Origin: Mycoavidus sp. B2-EB
Lineage (GTDB): Bacteria > Pseudomonadota > Gammaproteobacteria > Burkholderiales > Burkholderiaceae
Length of the DNA: 64,000 nt
Assembly (NCBI RefSeq): GCF_014218255.1
Contig: NZ_AP021872.1
Location: 124,001 to 188,000 of the forward strand
Direction: 5' to 3'
Made by a program: the position numbers and the translations under genes. Under the pieces are notes generated by a model. The model searched no databases, was not told the DNA's origin, and saw only the letters and a program-made list of their open reading frames with translations. Position 1 is the stretch's first letter. The number at the start of each line of letters is the position of its first letter. Below, piece by piece: positions 57,254 through 64,000 of the stretch.

Positions 57254-59923
57254 ATGAAAGCTGCTGAAATCCGCGAGAAATTTTTACGCTTCTTTGAATC
57301 AAAGAAGCACACGATTGTCCGTTCATCAAGTTTGATTCCTGCCAATGATCCAACATTATTGTTTACCAACTCTGGCATGGTGCAATTCAAAGAAGTCTTT
57401 CTTGGCACTGATGCGCGCCCTTATTTGTGTGCCACTAGCGCCCAACGTTGTGTGCGCGCAGGCGGCAAACATAATGACCTAGAGAATGTGGGGTATACCG
57501 CGCGGCATCACACTTTTTTTGAAATGCTTGGTAATTTCTCGTTCGGTGATTATTTCAAGCGTGAGGCGATTCAATCTGCGTGGCAGTTGTTAACTCAGGT
57601 CTATCAATTGCCGCCAGAAAGACTGTGGATTACCGTCTACCAAGAAGACGATGAGGCCTATGCGATTTGGGCGCAAGAAATTGGCGTGCCGGCCGCGCGG
57701 ATTGTGCGCATCGGTGACAACAAAGGCGCGCGTTATGCCTCTGATAATTTTTGGCAGATGGCCGATACAGGTCCGTGTGGACCTTGTTCTGAAATTTTTT
57801 ATGATCACGGTCCTGAGGTTGACGGTGGGCCACCCGGTTCGCCGGATGAAGATGGCGATCGCTATATTGAAATCTGGAATTTGGTTTTCATGCAATACAA
57901 TCGGGATCAGCAAGGTGTCATGACGCCGTTGCCCAAACCGTGCGTAGATACTGGCATGGGCCTGGAGCGCATTGCCGCCGTTTTACAGAAAGTGCACAGT
58001 AATTATGAAATCGATTTATTCCAAGTATTGATTCGTGCCGCAGCCCGCGAAACCGGAATCTCCGATATAAAGAATAACTCGCTTAAAGTGATTGCTGACC
58101 ATATTCGTGCTTGTGCCTTTCTCATTGCTGATGGCGTGATTGCCAGTAACGAAGGTCGCGGTTATGTATTGCGTCGGATTATTCGGCGTGCGATCCGCCA
58201 TGGTTATAAGTTGGGCTGTGTTCAGCCATTTTTTCATAAATTGGTGCAGGATCTGGTCGCAGAAATGGGGCCAGCGTATTCGGAGCTGAGCGCGGCTCAA
58301 GAGCGCGTGACCGATGTGCTGCGTCAAGAAGAGGAGCGCTTCTTTGAGACGATCGCGCATGGCATGCATCTGCTTGAAACCGCGCTCAATGAACTCCAAG
58401 CCAACGCGGTGAGCGCTCAAACCCCGTCCGGCTCAATGACGTTAGCGGGTGAAATCGCTTTCAAGCTCCATGACACCTATGGTTTTCCACTCGACTTGAC
58501 CGCCGATGTATGTCGTGAGCGAGGTGTGCAAGTCGATGCAGCGGCTTTTGATGCAGCGATGCAGCGTCAGCGTGAACAAGCCCGGGCCGCAGGTAAATTT
58601 ACGCTGTCAAACGCACTTGAATATAGTGGCGCTAAAACAATTTTCAGAGGATACGAGACGCTTAACGTAGCTGAGGCGAAAATTACGGCACTTTACTTAG
58701 ACGGAGTTTTTAGTCAACGTTTGCAAGCCGGGCAACGCGGTATTGTGGTGCTTGACACCACGCCATTTTATGCTGAGTCAGGTGGGCAAGCTGGCGACCA
58801 AGGCAGATTGACTCAAAGTTGTGCAAGGCAGGCTGAAGGCGCGCATTTTATGGTCACGGATACGGTAAGAATCCAGGCGGAGGTGATTGGCCACCACGGT
58901 TTGCTTGAGCACGGCGAATTAAAACTGGGTGACGTGGTACAGGCCGCGGTAGACAGTCAGCGCCGCCTGCACACAATGCGTAATCATTCGGCCAGCCATT
59001 TGCTGCATAAAGCGCTCCGCGAGGTACTTGGGATTCATGTGCAGCAAAGGGGGTCGCTGGTTGATGCGGATAAGGCGCGCTTTGATTTTTCTCATCATGC
59101 GCCGCTAAGCCAAGCTGAAATTCAAAGCATTGAGACCATGGTGAATACAGAAATTCTGCGTAATGAGCCAACCCAGGCGCAGACCATGGCCTATGACGAT
59201 GCGTTAAAAAGTGGCGCTATGGCGTTATTTGGCGAAAAGTATAGCGACCAGGTGCGGGTGCTTGAGATTGGCTTTTCGCGCGAATTATGTGGCGGTACGC
59301 ACGTCGCCCGTACAGGTGATATCGGTTTATTTAAGATTGTTTCTGAAGGCGGTGTGGCGGCCGGCATTCGACGCATTGAAGCCATTACTGGAATGCAAGC
59401 GTTGCACTTTGTGCAAACTTTAGATGAGCGCATTTCTAGTGTGGCGGACTTGTTAAAAGCCCAACCCGCTGAGCTCAATCAGCGCATTGGGCAACTCCAA
59501 GAATACTCTAAAACGCTTGAAAAAGAGCTCGTGCAATTAAAATCAAGGTTGGTTGGCCAGCAGCTTGATGCATTGGCGGCACGGGCAGTCAAAGTGGGTG
59601 AAGTCAAGGTGTTATCCGCCCAACTGGACGGCGCTGATATGCAAATATTACGCGAGTCAGTCGATCAATTAAAAAATAAATTAATCAATGCGGTCATTGT
59701 ATTGGCGAGTGTGGATGGCGATAAAGTCAACCTAATTGCAGGTGTAACACCGCAGCAGGTGAATGGCAAAATCAAAGCGGGCGTGCTGGTTAATTTTGTC
59801 GCACAGCAAGTCGGCGGCAAAGGAGGGGGCCGTGCGGACATGGCGCAGGCCGGTGGCACACAACCCGCGGCTTTACCCGCAGCGCTGGCTACGGTAAAGG
59901 ACTGGGTTGAGCACCAATTATGA
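57254..59923 (+). CDS. alaS: Alanyl-tRNA synthetase
   Basis: Charges tRNA-Ala and edits serine/glycine. The 889-aa protein starts [20 protein letters not shown] and has the class II catalytic core ([56 protein letters not shown]). The editing domain motifs are [13 protein letters not shown] (HxxxH) and [15 protein letters not shown] (CxxxH). The C-Ala domain is at the end ([14 protein letters not shown]). The frame extends upstream to 57158 but ATG 57254 is the family start. Confidence 0.97.
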   Translation: MKAAEIREKFLRFFESKKHTIVRSSSLIPANDPTLLFTNSGMVQFKEVFLGTDARPYLCATSAQRCVRAGGKHNDLENVGYTARHHTFFEMLGNFSFGDYFKREAIQSAWQLLTQVYQLPPERLWITVYQEDDEAYAIWAQEIGVPAARIVRIGDNKGARYASDNFWQMADTGPCGPCSEIFYDHGPEVDGGPPGSPDEDGDRYIEIWNLVFMQYNRDQQGVMTPLPKPCVDTGMGLERIAAVLQKVHSNYEIDLFQVLIRAAARETGISDIKNNSLKVIADHIRACAFLIADGVIASNEGRGYVLRRIIRRAIRHGYKLGCVQPFFHKLVQDLVAEMGPAYSELSAAQERVTDVLRQEEERFFETIAHGMHLLETALNELQANAVSAQTPSGSMTLAGEIAFKLHDTYGFPLDLTADVCRERGVQVDAAAFDAAMQRQREQARAAGKFTLSNALEYSGAKTIFRGYETLNVAEAKITALYLDGVFSQRLQAGQRGIVVLDTTPFYAESGGQAGDQGRLTQSCARQAEGAHFMVTDTVRIQAEVIGHHGLLEHGELKLGDVVQAAVDSQRRLHTMRNHSASHLLHKALREVLGIHVQQRGSLVDADKARFDFSHHAPLSQAEIQSIETMVNTEILRNEPTQAQTMAYDDALKSGAMALFGEKYSDQVRVLEIGFSRELCGGTHVARTGDIGLFKIVSEGGVAAGIRRIEAITGMQALHFVQTLDERISSVADLLKAQPAELNQRIGQLQEYSKTLEKELVQLKSRLVGQQLDALAARAVKVGEVKVLSAQLDGADMQILRESVDQLKNKLINAVIVLASVDGDKVNLIAGVTPQQVNGKIKAGVLVNFVAQQVGGKGGGRADMAQAGGTQPAALPAALATVKDWVEHQL

Positions 59924-60159
59924 AGCAAGCGCTGCATTTTGATAAAGAAGTCGATGCGCGTGGGCTAACCTGCCCATTGCCGATTTTGCGCGCAAAAAAG
60001 GCCCTCGCTGAGATGCAAAGCGGGCAGATTTTAAAAGTGCTCGTGACTGATCCTGGCGCGCCCCGCGATTTTGCTGCGTTTGCGAAGCAGACCGGTAATC
60101 AAATGATTGAAGTATCGACGCAGGATAAAGTGTTTACTTTCTTGATGCGTCGACGTTAG
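59920..60159 (+). CDS. tusA: TusA-family sulfurtransferase-like protein
   Basis: A 79-aa protein with the active-site CPLP motif ([20 protein letters not shown], Cys about residue 17). It also has the typical [20 protein letters not shown] segment and [17 protein letters not shown]. TusA-like proteins carry persulfide sulfur for tRNA thiolation, Moco or Fe-S assembly. The start overlaps the alaS stop by 4 bp (ATGA), so they are cotranslated. Whether it is the tRNA-thiolation TusA or a paralogue cannot be told here. Confidence 0.9.
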   Translation: MKQALHFDKEVDARGLTCPLPILRAKKALAEMQSGQILKVLVTDPGAPRDFAAFAKQTGNQMIEVSTQDKVFTFLMRRR

Positions 60160-60279
60160 GTCTAACGCCATTGGTGAGTGGCATCTCTGATGCAGGGGTG
60201 GTGCGAGTCCTTTAGACGCGCTCACCCGGCATAAAGTTCGATCAAGTTAAATAAGTTTATTCAACTCAAACGAAAACGG

Positions 60280-61176
60280 TTAAGCCTTGGCATCCATTTC
60301 CGCCAGCATGAGCATACGCTCATTTAAATAAGCTTCAAATTCATCTTTCACTTCTGGATGGCGTAAAGCGAATTCGACAGTTGCTTTTAGGTAGCCCAAT
60401 TTACTGCCGCAATCGAAGCGCGTGCCTTTATAACGATAGGCCAGAACTTGTTCATCTTGCATTAAAGATTGAATCGCATCAGTGAGTTGCAACTCACCGC
60501 CGGCGCCTGGGCGCAGCGCTCGCAGATGCTCGAAAATACGCGGCTTTAAAACATAGCGACCGACTACCCCAAGGCTAGAGGGCGCCTCTTCTGGTGCGGG
60601 TTTTTCGATGATGCCAGATAAATTAATGATGTTGTCTTCCCATTCTTTACCTTCTATCACGCCATATGAGCGCGAATCTTCACGTGAAATCTCCTCGACT
60701 CCAATTAATGAGCTGTGATAGTGGTTAAATTTCTCTATCATTTGCTTAAGAATGGGTTGTGCGCCATCTAATAAATCATCTGCCAGTAAGATTGCAAATG
60801 GATTGTCTCCGACTAATTTTTCCGCGCATAAAATCGCATGGCCTAGGCCAAGCGCCTCGGCTTGGCGCACATAAAAGCAATTAATATGAGCTGGCTTGAT
60901 ACCGCGCACGATTTCAAGCAATTTTTGTTTGCCGTGTGCTTCGAGTGCAGCCTCAATTTCATAGGATTTATCAAAATGGTCTTCAATTGCGCGCTTGCCG
61001 CGCCCAGTCACGAAGATCATTTCGGTAATCCCAGCGGCGATCGCTTCTTCGACAGCATATTGAATTAACGGCTTATCGACAATCGGCAGCATCTCTTTGG
61101 GGCTGGCCTTAGTTGCAGGCAGAAAGCGCGTGCCAAGACCGGCGACTGGAAATACTGCTTTAGTGACTTTTAACAT
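60280..61176 (-). CDS. galU: UTP-glucose-1-phosphate uridylyltransferase
   Basis: GalU makes UDP-glucose for lipopolysaccharide and other glycans. The 298-aa protein begins MLKVTKAVFPVAGLGTRFLP and has ATKASPKEMLPIVDKPLIQY, EMIFVTGRGKRAIEDHFD, FAILLADDLLDG and GYLKATVEFALRHPEV. Length is normal. It lies 34 bp after valS on the same strand, with a candidate terminator between, and is convergent with tusA. Confidence 0.96.
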   Translation of the reverse strand: MLKVTKAVFPVAGLGTRFLPATKASPKEMLPIVDKPLIQYAVEEAIAAGITEMIFVTGRGKRAIEDHFDKSYEIEAALEAHGKQKLLEIVRGIKPAHINCFYVRQAEALGLGHAILCAEKLVGDNPFAILLADDLLDGAQPILKQMIEKFNHYHSSLIGVEEISREDSRSYGVIEGKEWEDNIINLSGIIEKPAPEEAPSSLGVVGRYVLKPRIFEHLRALRPGAGGELQLTDAIQSLMQDEQVLAYRYKGTRFDCGSKLGYLKATVEFALRHPEVKDEFEAYLNERMLMLAEMDAKA

Positions 61177-61200
61177 TACTACGGTCCTTTCAGTCGATTC

Positions 61201-61237
61201 AAAATAAAGCTCAGCGGGTGAGCCGAGTGAGCTGAGC
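61201..61237 (-). terminator. Candidate terminator after valS
   Basis: On the minus strand GCTCAGC (61237-61231) pairs over 7 bp with GCTGAGC (61215-61209) around a 15-base loop, followed by TTTATTTT. It overlaps the last codons of valS. Moderate strength; it would separate valS from galU. Confidence 0.5.
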
Positions 61238-64000
61238 GTTAAGCTTAGAGAGTATTAACGCGTATTCTGACAGCCTTTTTCTTTCGAGTTCAACTACCTC
61301 AGCGGGGGCTTTTGCAACAAAGTGATTATTTTGTAGCTTAGCGTTACATTTTGAGATTTCTAGCTCAATTCGTTGCACTTCCTTGGCGAGTCGCGCGCGT
61401 TCCGCGTCGATGTCAATTTCAACTTTTAAGGCGAGTTTCAGTGCGCCAACCAGGGCGACGGGAGCTCCGGTTGTTGCTGCATCGAGGGTTGCCTCATCTG
61501 CGCTGAGGGTGACTTCAGAGAGGCGCGCGAGAGCGCGTACATAAGGCGCGAAGGTGGTGAGTAGGTGAGTATCGCCGCTGGCGAAAAGCGGTACTCGTTG
61601 CGCTGGCCCGAGCTTCATTTCACTGCGCAAATTGCGACATGCATCGATCACCTCTTTGAGTTGTGTCGCCCATTGTTCAGCGGCTAGATCGACTTTTTCT
61701 TTTTGTGCGCGAGGGTATGGCTGGACCATGATAGAAGCGTTCTCCGCCGCAGTCTGAGTCGGGTAGCGGCCCGTCAATGGCGCGACTTTCTGCCACAGTG
61801 CTTCGGTGATAAAGGGAATAATCGGATGCGCCAGTCTTAAAATGGTTTCGAGTACATATAACAACGTAGATCGCGTATTTTGCTGCTGGGCTGGCGTTCC
61901 CGTTTGTAGTTGCACCTTAGCGAATTCAAGATACCAATCGCAGTATTCGTCCCAGACAAATTTGTATAAAGCATTTGCAATAAGATCGAAGCGTAATTCA
62001 GTAAAGCCTTGGTCGATTTCGTCCGTGACTTGTTGCAGTAAAGAGAGGATCCATCGATCTGCTAGTGATGGCTCGCTCTCTGCTATGTTTGTGCTGCTGC
62101 CTTGGTCTTCGCAATTCATCAACACAAAGCGCGTTGCGTTCCACAATTTGTTACAAAAATTACGATACCCTTCGCAGCGGGCTAGGGCGAAATTAATATT
62201 GCGTCCGGGGGTAGCCAGTGAGGCGAAAGTAAAGCGTAAAGCATCTGTGCCAAATGACGGAATGCCATGCGGAAATTCAGCGCGGGTTACTTGCTCAAGT
62301 TCAGCCGCCTGCTTGGGATCTTGCGCATTGGCTAAACGTTTGGCAAGCAGCGCATCTAGGTCGATACCATCGATCAAATCGATTGGATCGAGTATATTGC
62401 CTTTTGATTTTGACATTTTCTGGCCGTTGGCGTCACGCACCAAGCCATGTATATACACGGTATGAAACGGGACTTGGCCAGTAAAATGTTGAGTCAACAT
62501 CACCATCCGCGCGACCCAGAAAAAAATAATGTCAAAGCCCGTGACGAGCACGGAGGATGGCAGAAAATGCGCTAGCTCTTTGGTCTGATTGGGCCAACCA
62601 TGGGCTGAAAAAGGCACTAATGCTGACGAAAACCAGGTGTCCAGCACATCTTCATCTCGCGTTAGTGGCCCGGTATAGCCCTGTGCGCGGGCTTTCTCAC
62701 GCGCCTCATCGGCATTGCGCGCAACATAAATTCGCCCTTCTTCATCGTACCAAGCGGGAATTTGATGGCCCCACCAAAGTTGCCGAGAAATACACCAGTC
62801 TTGAATGTTTTCCAGCCATTGATAGTAGGTATTGGCCCAATTTTCCGGGGTAAACTTAATCTTCCCTTGCCGTACGGCTTCAATCGCAGTCGCCGCCATT
62901 GACTGGCCTGGGTGTCGGCTGTCGGCAGGGGCCGGTTTATTAACGGCGACAAACCATTGATCTGTCAGCATCGGTTCAATCACCGCTTGGGTCCGATCGC
63001 CGCGTGGCACCATTAATTTATGAGGCTTGACGGCAGCGAGTAACCCTTGGGCCTCAAGCTCGGCGACAATCAAGCGCCGAGCTTCGTGCTGCTCAAGGCC
63101 GCGCCAGCGAGCCGGAGCATTATCATTAATTTTAGCGTCAAGCGTAAAAATATTGATTAATGGCAGCTGGTGCCGTTGACCGACTTGGTAATCGTTAAAA
63201 TCGTGAGCCGGCGTTACTTTGACTACGCCGCTACCAAATGTAGGATCTACATAATCATCTGCAATGACAGGGATTTCGCGTTCACTCAGTGGCAGCCGCA
63301 CCATTTTGCCAATGAAGGCTTGATAGCGTTCGTCTTGCGGATGCACCATAAGGGCTGCGTCGCCCAGCATGGTTTCTGGACGAGTCGTGGCGACCGTTAA
63401 GTAAGTAGAACCGTCAACCAGGGGGTAGCGGATATGCCACAGCGAACCCTCTTCCTCGGTGCTAACCACTTCTAAATCGGAGACGGCCGTGCCTAACTTG
63501 GGATCCCAATTCACGAGCTTTTTGCCGCGATAGATCAAGCCCTGCTCATATAAGCGGACGAATACTTCGATCACCGCTTGCGACATATGCGGGCTCATCG
63601 TGAAATATTCGCGACTCCAATCGGTTGAAGCGCCTAGACGTTTGATTTGCTGTGTAATGATTGAGCCAGAGGTTTCTTTCCAAGCCCAAACTCGCTCAAC
63701 AAAAGCCTGGCGGCCAAGCTCATGGCGTGACAGATGGTGTTGCTTGAGCTGGCGCTCGACGACGAGCTGAGTGGCAATCCCGGCATGATCCGTACCGGGT
63801 ACCCACAGCGTGTTGGCGCCCTGCATCCGATGATAGCGCGTCAGGCTATCCATAATCGTCTGATTAAACGCATGCCCCATATGCAGCGTACCCGTGACGT
63901 TGGGGGGCGGTAGTAAAATCGAAAAATCTTTAGATCCAGGTGAGAACGTGGGTTTGGCGTAACCCTTTTGCTCCCACCGCGGCCCCCAATAGGCTTCGAT
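61211..64000 (-). CDS. valS: Valyl-tRNA synthetase (5' end outside window)
   Basis: Charges tRNA-Val. The visible part opens within [20 protein letters not shown] and [20 protein letters not shown], the class I HIGH motif as HMGH. It continues through the editing domain ([20 protein letters not shown]), [17 protein letters not shown], and [17 protein letters not shown] (KMSKS). It ends in the coiled-coil arm ([20 protein letters not shown]) typical of ValRS. About 20-30 amino-terminal residues are missing at the right edge. It lies upstream of galU. Confidence 0.97.
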   Translation of the reverse strand: MEAYWGPRWEQKGYAKPTFSPGSKDFSILLPPPNVTGTLHMGHAFNQTIMDSLTRYHRMQGANTLWVPGTDHAGIATQLVVERQLKQHHLSRHELGRQAFVERVWAWKETSGSIITQQIKRLGASTDWSREYFTMSPHMSQAVIEVFVRLYEQGLIYRGKKLVNWDPKLGTAVSDLEVVSTEEEGSLWHIRYPLVDGSTYLTVATTRPETMLGDAALMVHPQDERYQAFIGKMVRLPLSEREIPVIADDYVDPTFGSGVVKVTPAHDFNDYQVGQRHQLPLINIFTLDAKINDNAPARWRGLEQHEARRLIVAELEAQGLLAAVKPHKLMVPRGDRTQAVIEPMLTDQWFVAVNKPAPADSRHPGQSMAATAIEAVRQGKIKFTPENWANTYYQWLENIQDWCISRQLWWGHQIPAWYDEEGRIYVARNADEAREKARAQGYTGPLTRDEDVLDTWFSSALVPFSAHGWPNQTKELAHFLPSSVLVTGFDIIFFWVARMVMLTQHFTGQVPFHTVYIHGLVRDANGQKMSKSKGNILDPIDLIDGIDLDALLAKRLANAQDPKQAAELEQVTRAEFPHGIPSFGTDALRFTFASLATPGRNINFALARCEGYRNFCNKLWNATRFVLMNCEDQGSSTNIAESEPSLADRWILSLLQQVTDEIDQGFTELRFDLIANALYKFVWDEYCDWYLEFAKVQLQTGTPAQQQNTRSTLLYVLETILRLAHPIIPFITEALWQKVAPLTGRYPTQTAAENASIMVQPYPRAQKEKVDLAAEQWATQLKEVIDACRNLRSEMKLGPAQRVPLFASGDTHLLTTFAPYVRALARLSEVTLSADEATLDAATTGAPVALVGALKLALKVEIDIDAERARLAKEVQRIELEISKCNAKLQNNHFVAKAPAEVVELERKRLSEYALILSKLNAQLTRLTR

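Noticed and set aside
60160..60279. Bidirectional terminator between tusA and galU
   Set aside because: Only a weak AT-rich stem (GTTAAATAA/TTATTCAAC, one mismatch, no U tract) was found.

Overview
The window looks like a chromosome segment of a Burkholderiaceae bacterium with a reduced, decaying genome. The housekeeping genes and their order (recN-nadK, hrcA-hemH-grpE-dnaK-dnaJ-pabBC, pncC-pgpA-thiL, maeB, ribBA/ribH/nusB, alaS) resemble Burkholderia. GC content is modest, many IS copies are broken, and several proteins look eukaryote-like or toxin-like. That combination fits the fungal-endosymbiont branch (Mycoavidus/Glomeribacter type). The genus is an inference from gene content, not a database result.

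Region by region: 1-11641 is conserved: recN (partial), nadK, then the chaperone cluster hrcA, hemH, grpE, dnaK, dnaJ and a fused pabB-pabC. A serine-resolvase gene sits between hrcA and hemH. A strong sigma-32-type promoter overlaps the hemH stop codon and drives grpE. 11645-15960 is a scrap yard: a small membrane protein, a frameshifted C80-like cysteine-protease remnant, tRNA-Met, an IS3-family remnant, an intact F-box plus LRR effector-like gene and an IS110 remnant. 15962-24273 is conserved again: pncC, pgpA, thiL, maeB, a barstar-like gene, rsmE, a DUF1841 gene, nth, an rnfB-like gene and a small secreted protein.

24347-38614 is a contact-dependent-inhibition (CdiA/filamentous haemagglutinin) locus on the minus strand. 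One large cdiA is split by a recent IS21-family insertion (32479-34443, 4-bp target duplication, reading frame restored if excised). It is followed by its immunity gene and three displaced toxin-immunity modules, each carrying some CdiA-derived sequence. The CdiA amino end lacks a signal peptide and the first half of the two-partner-secretion domain, and no cdiB is present.

38735-43988 holds an IS110 remnant, ubiD, IS5/IS1634/IS481 scraps and a 560-aa effector-like gene with three sumoylation-type motifs. 43988-64000 is conserved: a lytic transglycosylase, the riboflavin cluster with nusB, hemL, a basic-amino-acid ABC transporter, a nitrate/sulfonate-type ABC transporter, alaS, a tusA-like gene, galU and valS (partial).

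The conserved blocks supply protein folding, folate, haem, riboflavin, thiamine and amino-acid uptake functions. The accessory blocks look aimed at competitors (CDI toxins) and at a eukaryotic host (F-box/LRR and sumoylation-motif proteins).
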